Source: Ascidia mentula (taxonomy: Eukaryota; Chordata; Ascidiacea; Phlebobranchia; Ascidiidae). Taken from it: a DNA stretch of 64,000 nucleotides. Where the stretch lies: NCBI GenBank assembly GCA_947561715.1, contig OX387205.1:13707001-13771000 (forward strand), read 5' to 3'. A program made the translations under genes and the position numbers. Shown here piece after piece: positions 21,811 to 34,000 of this stretch. Position 1 is the first letter of the stretch. Every line of letters begins with the position of its first letter. Below the pieces are notes generated by a model. It was not told the origin of the DNA, made no database searches, and was given only the letters and a program-made list of their open reading frames with translations.

Positions 21811-24800
21811 ATGCGAAACCGCAAGATGCAAATCGTCCTTCTACTTTGTATGTGGCTTCAAGTTTTGCCAGGTGACTACATAGATACCGAGTAATGCACT
21901 GACATAATTTGTGTGCGGTGGATGAACCCAACTTCACTGAAATAATATTTTATGAACATTCACAGACTTCGTTCGTCGTATTTTGTTCAGGTGGAGGATC
22001 GTCCACGTGTCGACCTTCGGCTTATAGTACAACCGGATACGCTTTTTATATCCCCTCCTCATGTAAAAGTTATATAAGGGCGTTAAGTACTGGAAGTTCT
22101 GGAACTGCTGCAATACATTTGTATCGAAACTCACTCGGCAACAACATTTGTTCGGTAAAAATGTCTTACTTCTTTTGTTGACAACATTGACACTTTTGCG
22201 TTGTCAACACTGATTACGGTGGTGCGACATCCTCTACGTATATGTGGAGGTCGCATGACAAGTTGTGGTATTGCGCATCAGTGTACCTTGACCACATATA
22301 CCCTGTGAAACCGCCGAGCTCCTGAAGCTCAGTTGGTAGAGCGTTGGGCCTGGTTAGCCCAGGGTCGTAAGTTCAAACCTCACTGGGAGCTTAATTTTCT
22401 GATCTCGCTCGGATTTGTTGGGAAAATGGCTGATCCAGCAAGGCCGCGATGCCAGTGAAGCTTTTGATTCTTTTGTAACAATAATAATTTTTGTGCTCCA
22501 TTACTCTGATTGCAAACATTCAACTAATCATTGAAAGCATTTAACTGGAAAAAAAATTCAATACAAAGAGAAACAAAATCCAATTTGCAATAATTACTTT
22601 TCAATTTTCTTCTTAAAGGGATCAAGAATTTGCTGGCGAGTCACAAGTCGAACGTTTCTCAAGATGTTTCGCTTCACGCGAACTTTTTTTTGTTCGATAT
22701 GTTTCTGTGTTCATTTAATTATGTGATAGGTTTACCAAGGAAGCAACAAAAACGGAGTCTTGCTGGGGACTTTCGTTGGTAATGGAAGTGCGACAGGAAT
22801 TGTGAAATCAAATACCGGTTCCTTGTATTTGAGTTGCCCCACGTTACGAGCCATTACCAACTTTCCTCGCTTCGCGTTTATAAAAGGTAAATTACTCTGT
22901 CTACTGATTTCTGTGTAAATTTCATATTACTGATGAACTAAAATCACTCGTTATGACGGAACAAACATTTTTGTTTGACAATTAGGTGATTTTAGTTTGT
23001 CAAGTTTAGTGATATTTCAAGCAGATTTTCTCTGTCGGCGTATACTTAGCTTGCATGGTTTACACTGACTTTGTAATTTAACTGTTAATAAAGCTACCGC
23101 ACAGGGTGTTTCCACCGTGCATTGTGAAACCTATTTGAAAACACGCCAAGAATTGCTGCTGATTGACGACGAACGTCACTATATGTTGTTTAGCCACCGA
23201 GGAAGCCTCGTGCAACTTGGAGTTGGACGTGGAAGATCTTCCAACAACTCTCGTTCTCCCGACAAGTAATGGAAAGTTATTGGGAAACCTTGCTTGTAAC
23301 TACACGGTGTCAAGTCCAGTGAGGTGCAACTTTACAGTTACTACGTCGTCAGGACTAACCGCCTACGTAGCAGACAACATATTCGTAAGTTCGTATGAAT
23401 AGTTCCAACGAATTTTGATATACCAAACTACAAAATAACATTGATATTCCCAGATCATGTCAATGTTGCATTGAAAATCACACCGCAGGCAGTATTTTGA
23501 CTTTTCAATGTATTTGGATTTGGTCTAGAATTAATTTCACTTTCTCAAGCAAATAAATAAATAATAATGAATACAAAAATTACCATGGCAGTGGTTGAGG
23601 CAAGTATTGGGGATTTCAAGTCACGGGCTTAGATACAAAGTTGTTTCCATATGTAGGAGCACGCAAAGGGTAGGAGACATACGCACTTAATGTGATTGGT
23701 TACAAATGTAATGTTTATCAGATAATCAATTCCATTTCGTTACAGCGAAGTTCAACCTAAGTAACAATAAAGTGTAAATTAAACCTGCCGATAAGTTTCA
23801 CGTGTCCTTTCATCGCAATTAAAGAATAACTAAAATAAATACAACGACTCTTTCAACATATGCTGAAATGTAAAATAATGTGGACCAAAGAGAGGCTTTG
23901 CCTATTTAAGCAAATATTTATTACATCACAGAAGTTGTTCAGAGCGAAGTTCGCATGAAAATTACCACAAGTTGTGACTTAAAAACTAAATAACTTTTAA
24001 CATTTTCTAATGCCTGATTTTGTTAAACTTGCATTTGAATTCGCACATCAGGTTGTATCTTGACTTTTCAAAGTATTTGGATTTGGACCAAAAATGAAAT
24101 CACTTTCTTGAAAAAAATACAGCAAACAACAATGAATGCAAAAAATTACAACAAAAGCGCAAAAACAGTAAACATGATTATCTAAGGGAAAATTAATCGT
24201 GTAAAAAGTCGTTCGAGCGAAGTAGAGTAATTTAAATCACGAAACGTTTGTGTTTTGCTTTCTTTAGGAAGTATTATAGCGACCTTTTAAAGAAGAAATT
24301 TCCTTTAGATTTTATCAGACGATCCTTCCCATCCAGGAATCAGAATAAGTCGCACTCAAACAGATGAAATAGTCACAACGGTTCAAGCCCGAAGAGTCAA
24401 CGTTCAAATATTCACTTATTCTGCTTCATCACCTTCTCCAACCATTCACATCGATTCAGGTTTAATACACACCTGTTTGTCAACAAATTACCGCAATATT
24501 TTAAACCATGGAAAACGGAAAATTTTAAGCTTGTTACTACAACAAACATAAACACACAAACTAAACAAACTGCTTGATCTTAATCCCGCTGATAGAATAG
24601 GTAATAGTAGATGAACTAAAGACTTAACTGATATGCAAAGATAAAAAGTTACGCCAAACTACTCTTGAAAAAATTATCTCTTTCTAATTGAGACCACTTT
24701 ACGCAGACTGCAAGTTGTTTGATGGAATAGAATGCACCGACTCCGTCAAGCTAAAGTTGGTATTTATGTAAAAATTTGCTGCAAACAAAAACAAAGTAAA

Positions 24801-27800
24801 CAAAATAAAATTATTTATTTCCCACAACACGGGTACAAATTTCTGTTGATTTATCTGTTGGCCAAAGTACACACTCACAGTGTAACACTTTATCAATGCA
24901 TTAGTTAACAACATTCTACTTGCTTTTTTAGCGTCAGTTCACGTGGATTAAACTTACTTCTAGCAAGCGGAGAAGATATTTTGTATATTTCTAATCAAAC
25001 GACCACCAACCTTAGTTCCCTTCCGGAGAGTTGCAAAGCTCCAGCAAATAATCCAGTTTTTCATTTCGATCTCAACGAATGTTCTCCAACTAAAAAGGTG
25101 TCTGTTTAGATTTTCCTAACAGATTTTGCCCACCCAGACAATGTTCAACAAAATTGACATAAACTTCCCCTTTAGAAACTTTCTTCTTGACAGATTTTCG
25201 TTAACACATAGCGAATTAATTATGGAAAATTGTAGAATTGATGTTTCTCTTTTAGAAAACAAGTGGCATGTTCAGATTGGTTTACAAAGTTCGCAACTTC
25301 AAGTACAACAGCCAAGCAGTAAGTAGGATGTCCTACCGACCTTACTGGGAGATATCTTGTGACTACAACGAGTCGGAAATGTTGAACAGAAATATTAAAG
25401 TGGACGCTGGATCTGTTTTAACCAAATTAGTGTAAGTGAGTGGGTTTTTACTCTCAAACCCCTATTTCTACATAACGCCAGCAAGCGGCCACAGAAATCA
25501 CATTTGACATTGCTGTGACCTTGTGTTGTTTGCGACTGTGTCAGCCTCTATTTTAAATGGGATGAAAATTACACAGCTAGAAAAGGAGCCCAACAAAAAG
25601 TTACACGGTCCTCGGGTCTTTTAAATGTGAACTCTTCCTCTAATTCTCTGTTTCCACTTTTTATTTCAATAAAAGTTAACATTACAACTCTCTGTGCAGA
25701 AAGGAAAGCTTTGTCGCTTCACAGCGTGGAATTGGAAACTTCACGATTAGCTTTGGGTTGTTTGGTGACGAGCAAATGCAAACACCTCTTACATCAGAAT
25801 CGATCGTCAGTGTTCCCGAATACGTCTACGGAAAGCTGAACATATCGGCTCACAAAGAGTTAGATCTCCAGGTAATTTATCGCATTTCATCATATTTTCT
25901 TTAGTTGAAAATATCTGCATTGATTATTTCCGAACTATTTGGCCAAATTGCAGATAAAAAGTTGCTGGGTCACAAACAGCAGCGGTGTTAAAAGTGAAGG
26001 CTACAGTCTCATTACAGAAAGGTAAGATTTCTTGAACTTTTCTGTAAAGCATGGAAAGTTTTTGCAAGGTATCTTTAATCTAGTGCACTACATTAGGTAT
26101 ATGGTATCTTGCAAAAACTTCACATAAAATCAAAAGTTTGGGAATCACCCTGGAACTGTAAGACAAACCCAAGTTGAAAACCATTAATTCGCGCTTGCTT
26201 ATGTCTTTAAAACTCACATCAAAAGCAAACATATATCAAAAGTAACGCACTAATTTTACACACCGAATCACGATTACTAATCCTACATTAATATTTCAAC
26301 CAAATCAAAGTTTTTTTTGCAAATTTGCCCAAAATTACGAGATTGACAGGTGAGACACTTGCAGTCTCCTGTTTATACTTTTTCTTACCTTGAACAGCAG
26401 TCAAATCTACCCTTGTCCAACTGGAACTTATCTGATTGATGGATGACGTCATTTTTTGCCTCGTGGTCTGGACTGTAGTTCAGAAAATGTAGCTTTTTGC
26501 CCCGAATACTTTATATGTGTCCAGTGAATAATTAATAGTTGTGACCAAGTAATATTTCATGCAATGGCATGATAGGCAGGATCGCCCCACTGCGCAGGTC
26601 CTTGCTTGGCGATCACAGCTAACGTATCGCGATCATGAGGTTTTCAGGCTTGGCAGCCCAGGCAATGCAGCCCAGCTGGATCAGCCACTTTTTTTTGTGA
26701 AGGTTGCCTGGCAAGTTGTGCGCTTGCGCACCAGTGTACCTTGGCCACAATATACCCCGTGAAACCACTGAGCTCCTGTAGCTCAGTTGGTAGAGCGTTG
26801 GGCCTGGTTAGCCCAGGGTCGTGAGTTCAAACCTCACCGGGAGCTTGATTTTTCAAATCTTGCTTCGACTTGTCAGGAAAAAGTGGCTGATCCAGCTGGT
26901 GCTGCATTGCCTGGGCTGCCAAGCCTGAAAACCTCATGATAGTTGTGACCAATGCACGAATTTCTTCCCGAAAGTTTTGGCTTTCAGTAAAAGTATTTAA
27001 ATTTAAGTTTGTTTCCTTACGTTTAGTTGCAAAGTTGTGCGCGAGGCAGAGGCGGAAGATGCAATCGTGATAATGAGGAATTACCAGCCGACTTTCGCAA
27101 CCTTTAAATTTCGCTCATTCGTGTGGGTGAATAAGGATGTAAACCAACATTCCCTGTACGCTCACTGCTACTTGCAACTCTGTGACAATATTAATAATGA
27201 TTGTCAAAAACCGGTAAGATTTGAAATTAGCTTCTACCAATATTAAATGACATTAGGTGAAGTCCTGGTAAAATTGTTGTTTAGAATTGCATAAAAAAAC
27301 GTGAACGGAGATCCACGCGAGAAAGCTTGAATGAAGTTATCTCTGTTGGGCCTTTCCATGTTTCCACCCAAGACTTGTGTGAAAAGGTAGAAAAAAATCT
27401 TTTCCTATGAAATTTAACAATTTGAACCAGTGGTTTTCAAACTTTGCTGCGCCCTGAAAAAAATTATGCAAACAAACAGTCAACGTTCTCCGACTGAAAA
27501 TTATGAACATAGAAATCACTCGTTGTCGTTGTGATTAATTTATCGTTGTTTTTTCGCAAATGCGACGAATATTTCCAAATGTGTCACCCGCGAATAATAT
27601 TGACAAGCTCTGGTTTAAACGTTTACATACTGCTAAGTGGTCCTGATTCCACCCTTGTTATGTTTAATGACAGATATCTGACTCTATATCTCGTTTCCTT
27701 CTTAAAAACGTATTTATTTTGTTCAGAACAACGGGGAATGCTCAGATTTTTGCAACGTCATGAACGGGAAAGTCCATTGCTTTTGCTTCGAAGGTCGCTA

Positions 27801-28680
27801 TCTTGGCAAAAACAAGAAAACATGCATTGGTAATTATGCTGCACTGTTAAATCGAGTCGTATAGTAACTTTGAAATTGTTTGTGGTTTCACAAAAGATGC
27901 GTCCTTGAGTCATTATGATAATACTCTTGGGTTACCATGGTAACATAATCCCTCACAGGCTTGTATCAGCTTTTTTATATACTCATGGAACCTGATAGCT
28001 ATGACGAAAATGAAAGACACTTTTCACTAATGACATACGCGCTTGCATCGCGGAGACGATTTTGAACTCCAATATTATTTGCAACATTTTTCAAAGCAAC
28101 GCCACAATTTGTTTAAGAACAGAACTGACTGTGGTTTCTGTGAGTTTGCTTGGTGCATTCATGCGTGAAAACTTGTCTCACGTTTGGGTTGTGCGAGCTG
28201 GTAATGTTGTGAAAGTGTTCATCCATTGTAATCTGGTTAATCTTACGCTCTTTTAATGCCTTCTTGGCTGTGATAAGTTTATTCTATTTGAATAAGGTGG
28301 ATCCGTGTAGGCATTTGGTTTCTAGTTTATTCATCTGTTTGCTGTAAAACTGTTCACCAACTGCAAATTGAAATAAAAGGATGTAGAATTGCATGCATAC
28401 AAAACGTACACGGCAATTAAGGATCTGTATCCTACAATTTATTTGTGTTGTTGTTATTTTCACCACGGCGAGCATAACAATGTCGCCAGTGCGGAGTAAA
28501 TTCTTATAATACAAAACACATTTAACTTTACATGCAGATGTAGAAGAAGCGTTGCAAAGCGAAGGTTTCCAGAGTTTGGAAGGTGTTTACATTGCAGTTG
28601 GATTCATCGTTCTTCTACTCATTGCTGTGTTGGGATTCACCGTTAGATATTTGAGACGTCGTTTCAACAAGAACGAATAA
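21811..28680 (+). CDS. Z3: CUB-CUB-ZP-EGF transmembrane protein, type B, complete
   Basis: Exons: 21811-21871, 21991-22154, 22730-22886, 23194-23384, 24309-24459, 24707-24755, 24932-25097, 25256-25431, 25700-25871, 25954-26021, 27027-27213, 27285-27386, 27727-27829, 28538-28680; 1890 nt, 629 residues, all phases fit. The signal peptide is MRNRKMQIVLLLCMW. Copy-specific patches: STTGYAFYIP (CUB 1), NFPRF (end of exon 3), TAYVADN (end of exon 4), ISRTQTD (exon 5). The furin-type site is KKRERRS, followed by EGF NNGECSDFC and the transmembrane helix. Exon 12 ends at a normal GT donor (AAG/GTAGAA). Intron 10 is about 1 kb and holds a separate SINE-like insertion. No premature stop or frameshift was found, so this looks like a working gene. 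Confidence 0.88.
22318..22390 (+). repeat. tRNA-like core (Z3 intron 2)
   Basis: Acceptor strands GCTCCTG and TGGGAGC nearly pair, but the position after the acceptor reads AA instead of TA, damaging box A slightly. It is orthologous to the intron 2 copies of the other genes. Confidence 0.7.
26549..26938 (+). mobile_element. SINE-like insertion with 62 bp inverted arms around a tRNA-like core (Z3 intron 10)
   Basis: The insert is flanked by ATAGTTGTGACCAA on both sides (26535-26548 and 26939-26952), present once in Z2 and Z6. Its left part resembles the other copies (AATATTTCATGCAATGG). Unlike them, 26632-26690 and 26877-26940 are reverse complements over about 62 bp with a single-base difference, enclosing the tRNA-like core. 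It occupies a different site from the Z2 insertion, so it is an independent event. Confidence 0.8.
26772..26844 (+). repeat. best-preserved tRNA-like core (Z3 intron 10)
   Basis: Acceptor GCTCCTG/CGGGAGC (one G-T pair), D stem GCTC/GAGC, anticodon stem TGGGC/GCCCA with loop CTGGTTA, T arm GTGAG/CTCAC. The loop would show GGT (a threonine anticodon), but two nucleotides separate the D and anticodon stems instead of one. A real tRNA cannot be excluded; I favour a repeat core. Confidence 0.7.
27931..27944. promoter_or_regulatory. 14 bp palindrome, X-box-like (Z3 intron 13)
   Basis: GTTACCATGGTAAC, identical to the Z2 copy and in the same place in intron 13. Confidence 0.35.
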
Positions 28681-29215
28681 TATGCTCACTATAACATCCG
28701 AAAATACTAACAGCATGTTTGCTTGAAACTTTAACAAAGTCACAGTAGTCCTATTTGTACATAAAAATACCCGTAGCCCTTTTGTTGATTTCAATCTGGG
28801 ATCGGCAACCTACAGTCCGTGACAACATCCGGCCAGCCCAGCAAAATCAACCAGCCCGCAGCCATTTTACAAATTGTAGTAGGCTGGCTCGCGCAGTGCT
28901 AAGTTAGGTTACAGTTCAAAATTAAGAAACCTGTGTACAATGGTCTTAATTCGCATAGAAACAACATTAAACTGGAGGGAATGGAATAATTGGTGGGAAA
29001 TGTTTGCCGACCTCAGATTGAAATCCACTGTAAACTTAATTTGTTCTGGTTACGGACATAAAGGTGCAAATATTGATCGTGTATGCGGAAATAATGTCGG
29101 AATACTTAAAGCGAACTGAATTATGCGACTCCACTTATAACTATCATTTATAACTAAACCTTCCATTTATAACTAACAAAAATTTCCGTGCATATCATGT
29201 AAGCTATAAAAACGA

Positions 29216-29221
29216 AATAAA
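29216..29221 (+). other. poly(A) signal AATAAA of Z3
   Basis: It lies about 540 nt after the stop codon, in the context shared by all type-B copies. Confidence 0.55.
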
Positions 29222-30994
29222 AAATGCAGCAACATATTCATCCATACTGTACTGGGATTATATTTAACTGCAGTGGAAATCAAACACAGAGTTTGGCAAT
29301 CATTGTTAGCATTAACGTTAACTCTGCATGGTCTATGATTTTGCCTTATTTGGTAATTGCTTGGAGTTTTATTTTTCCACTCTGTAGCTGCTACTATTTG
29401 TAGATTACGGAGTATAATTTGTCTGTAAGAGGTTTTGTAGTTGTTTGGTGTTCGTCAAACACACAATGTGTTGATTAATAACTCCACACTCTACATTTCA
29501 ACATGACAAGCTTTAAATCCCTTGCCTTTATGCATAAATTTCCGAACAATAAACGGGGAAGGAATTTTTCGACAAGAAACAGAACGAAAAAAATTTAAAA
29601 GTTGACATCAAATTTTGCAAATCATTGAAAAGCTGCGTTAGCGTCGATGTATTCTAGAAACGAGGCTGCGGAAAAGCTTAATTGCTTGAGGCTACTCTTC
29701 AGGCGATGTTGTGTCTGTGTTTACGAGGTTGAATTGCTGCAAACTCAGCAAGAATTTTCCATCGTTGTTGGTCTGTGTAATGACGTCACACCACCAATAA
29801 AAAGGTTTCATTAATTAACAAAAAAATTACAAACTGTCTTTTTTTGCAATTCAGCAGCTGAATACTTATGCAAATGCGTAAATTTAGATACCCAACAAAT
29901 CTTCAACCACTATTTTACAACTGAAATAATTTTTAATCCTTCGGCCAAGGTCCAAACCCTAAAATAAACCTCACAGTTTTCCCATGGAATGAGTATTTAG
30001 CGTTTTCAAATAGTTTAAGTTAAAATTAAGCCCTGCAAAAGCTGCAAGAATCCCAGCAATGACTAAAAAATGCGGTCTGACTTGAAACTTGTTTTTCTGC
30101 ATTTTTGTGGCTGTGACGCCAAATAAAGTTCTGTGTGTCTGAGTTTTTCAGCTCACTTCAGAAGCTGTTTTACTCTGCAGGTCGTGGTTGCATAAAAGCT
30201 GTTTTGCAACAAAGCAATGTCTAAAAGTTTATGTGTTATTCGCATAGATATGAGCTGCATGTTAACATTTCTTGGCAAGGATGAAGGGTTGAAAGTAGAT
30301 TGTGAGGCGCAGAAAGCAGATATTTGTTTGCAGAAAGGAAGTTTAAATCGGTTTGTTCTGTTTAATTCAAAGCAAAATTGTTGCTACAATGAAGTGGTTC
30401 AACAACATAGATCAATTTGTCGGTTTGATCTGCAAATTAAAACAAACTAACCTTAGCCTTCGGAACAAGATATTTGGTAAAAAAGAGCACTAAAATATCA
30501 ACGCGTCGTTGCCAAGGACAACGTAACGAATACTGCCCTCTTGCGCCATAACGTGGTGTTTTTACACAAAAGCGAGATTTGTAATTGAGTCAATAAAGTA
30601 AGTGATGCAGGGGCAAAGCGAAGGTTGGTTACAGGTTGGTCATAAAAATTTAAGGAAAACCAAACACAGATGTTTTCAAATTGGCCAATGTACAACCATA
30701 AGTTGTTCAGTCAAAAATGTTCGCATATTTTAATCCCTAAATGCATGCAAATATATTTTATTTCACAGGAAATATTAAACAGATATTTAAATCGGATATG
30801 TTCGTTTTTTGCTTGTTTGCACCATAAGATTGCGCATAAAATATTTTTTTTTAATCCCCAATTGCGTTGCCGACAAGTCTCTGGTTTTAGAATGTGTCGG
30901 ATATGTATAATGGTCGCACTTTTTGAAACAGAAATTTTATTGTTTTGTTAAACTTCACTTTGTCCCTGCATAAATTGGAAGTTTTACAGATCGG

Positions 30995-31023
30995 CCAATT
31001 CCATCCTGTCACCTCTATAAATA
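30995..31023 (+). promoter_or_regulatory. core promoter of Z4 (CCAAT + TATA)
   Basis: CCAAT near 30995 and TATAAATA at 31016-31023 lie 65 bp before the start codon. Confidence 0.6.
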
Positions 31024-31080
31024 AAACTAATTGTAAAACATCAAGTTGTGTTTCTCCTACTTTAAGGCTCTTTTGAAGAA

Positions 31081-34000
31081 ATGCGAAACCGCAAGATGCA
31101 AATCGTCCTTCTACTCTGTATGTGGCTTCAAGTTTTGTCAGGTGACTACATAGATACCGAGTAATGCACTGACATGATTTGTGTTCGTTGGATGAACCCA
31201 ACTTCACTGAAATAAAATTTCATGAACATTCACAGACTTCGTTCGTTATATTTTGTTCAGGTGGAGGATCGTCCACGTGCCGACCTTCGGCTTATAGTGG
31301 AATCAGAACGGCTTTCCATATCCCCACCTCATGTGAAAGTTATATAAGAGCGTACAGTACTGGAAGTGCTGGAACTGCTGCAATACACTTGTGGTACTAC
31401 ACACTCGGCAACAACATTTGTTCGGTAAAAATGTCTTACTTCTTTTGTTGAAAACATTGACACTTTTGTGTTGTCAACGCTGATTACGGTGATGCGAAAT
31501 CCTCTACGCATATGTGGTCGAATGACAAGTTGTGCTATTGCGCACCAGTGTACCTTGACCACAATATACCCCGTGAAACCACTGAGCTTCTGTAGCTCAG
31601 TTGGTAGAGCGTTGGGCCTGGTTAGCCCAGCGTCGTGAGTTCAAACCTCACCGGGAGCTTGATTTTCAGATCTCGCTCCGATTTGTTGGGAAAATGGCTG
31701 ATCCAGCAAGGCCGCGATGCCAGTGAAGCTTTTGATTCTTTTGTAACAATAATGATTTTCATGCTCTATTACTCTGATTGCAAACATTTAACTAATCATT
31801 GAAAGCATTTAACTGGAAAAGAAATTCAATACAACGAGAAATAAAAACCAATTTGCAATAATTACTTTTCAATTTTCTTCTTAAAGGGATCAAGAATTTG
31901 CTGGCGAGTTTATTTACGTTCGATATGTTTCTGTGTTCATTTAATTATGTGATAGGTTTACCAAGGAAGCAACAAAAACGGAGTCTTGCTGGGGACTTTC
32001 GTTGGCAATGGAAGTGCGACAGGAATTGTGAAATCAAATACCGGTTCCTTGTATTTGAGTTGCCCCACGTTACGAGGCATTACTAACTATCCAAGCTTTG
32101 CGTTTATAAAAGGTAAATTACTCTGTCCACTGATTTCTGTGTAAATTTCATATTACTGATGAACTAAAATCACTCGTTATGACGAAACAAACATTTTTGT
32201 TTGACAATTAGGCGATTTTAGTTTATCAAGTTGAGTGATATTTCAAGCAGATTTTCTCTGTCGGCGTATACTTAGCTTGCATGGTTTACACTGACTTTGT
32301 AATTTAACTGTTAATAAAGCTACCGCACATGGTTTTTCCACCGTGCATTGTGAAACCTATTTAAAAAACGCCAAGAATTGCTGCTGATTGACGACGAACG
32401 TCACTATATGTTGTTTAGTCACCGAGGAATCCTCGTGCAACTTGGAGTTGAACGTGGAAGATCTTCCAACAACACTCGTTCTCCCGACAAGTAATAGAAA
32501 GTTGTTGCAATACCTTGCTTGTAACTACACGGTGTCAAGTCCAGTGAGGTGCAACTTTACAGTTACTGTGTCGTCAGGACTAACCGCTTCCTCAGCAGAC
32601 AACATATTCGTAAGTTCGTATGAATAGATCCAACGAATTTTGATATAAAAACTCCTAAATTAGCATTGAAATTGCCTGATCATGTCAATGTTGCATTTAA
32701 AATCACACCACAGGGTGTATTTTGACTTTTTAATGTATTTGGATTTGGTCTAGAATTAAATTCACTTTCTCAAGCAAATAAATAAATGGCAAAAAAACTA
32801 TGGATACAAAAATTACTATGGCAGTGGTTGAGGCAAGTATTGGGGATTTTAAGTCACGAGCTTAGATACAAAGTTGTTTCCATATGTAGGAGCACGCAAA
32901 GGGTAGGAGACATACGCACTAAAATGTGATTGGTTACAAATGTAATGTTTATCAGATAATTAATTCCATTTCGTTACAGCGAAGTTCAACCTAAGTAACA
33001 ATAAAGTGTAAATTAAACCTGCCGATAAGTTTCACGTGTCCTTTCATCGCAATTAAAGAATAACTAAAATAAATACAACGACTCTTTCAACATATGCTGA
33101 ATTCTAAAATAATGTGGACCAAAGAAAGGCTTTGCCTATTTAAGGAAATATATAATACATCGCACAAGTCGTTTAAAGCGAAGTTCGCATGAAAATTACC
33201 ACAAGTTGTGACTTAAAAACCCTTTACCTAATGCCTGATTTTGTTAAACTTGCATTTGAATTCGCACATCAGGCTGTATCATGACTTTTCAAAGTATTTG
33301 GATTCGGACTAAAAATGAAATTACTTTCTTGAAAAAAAATACAGCAAAGAATAATGAATGCAAAAAATTACAACAATAGTGTAAAAAAGAAAACATGATT
33401 ATTTAAGTGCTTGTGAATTGATTCTGGGAATCATTTCCCATTCTGTTGCAAGTGGCCCTGACGATTTCCACCTTATTTTAAATATAAACTATCTAAGAAA
33501 CTTTCGTTTCAGGCTGAAATCTGTCAGTCTTGTGAAATTAGACAAATATATTTCGCTTTGTTAAAAGCATCATCAGTGTCTTAAGATAGTGTATATGATT
33601 GTCTAAGGTTATCATTATCATTAGGGGAAAAAATAATCTTGTAAGTCGTTCAGAGCGAAGTAGAGTAATTTAAATCACAAAACGTTTGTGTTTTGCTTTC
33701 TTTAGGAATTATTATAGCGACCGTTTAAAGAAGAAATTTCCTTTAGATTTTATCAGACGATCCTTCCCATCCAGGAATCAGAATAGATTACTCTCAAACT
33801 GACGAAATAGTCACAACGGTTCAAGCCCGAAGAGTCAACGTTCAAATATTTACTTATTCTGCTTCATCACCTTCTCCAACCATTCACATCGATTCAGGTT
33901 TAATACATAACTGTTTGTCAACAAGTTACCGCAATATTTCAAACCATGGAAAACAAAAAAATTGAAGGTTGTTACTACAACAAACATAAACACACAATCT

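Larger units (their letters stand above)
28681..31080. other. spacer Z3-Z4: 3' UTR and upstream block
   Basis: The type-B 3' UTR includes the repeat also seen inverted near FMO, and AATAAA at 29216-29221. The conserved upstream block has TGACGTCA at 29781-29788. A 77-codon frame near 30217 is open here but stopped in Z1, Z3 and Z6, so I do not call it a gene. Confidence 0.75.

Noticed and set aside
26772..26844. A functional tRNA-Thr (anticodon GGT)
   Set aside because: The arms are good, but the spacing before the anticodon stem is wrong and the unit is part of a repeated, inserted element. Kept as a repeat pending a covariance score.
30217..30450. Open 77-codon frame upstream of Z4
   Set aside because: The matching stretch in Z1, Z3 and Z6 contains an early stop (GATGAAGGTTGATAG), so it does not behave like a gene.
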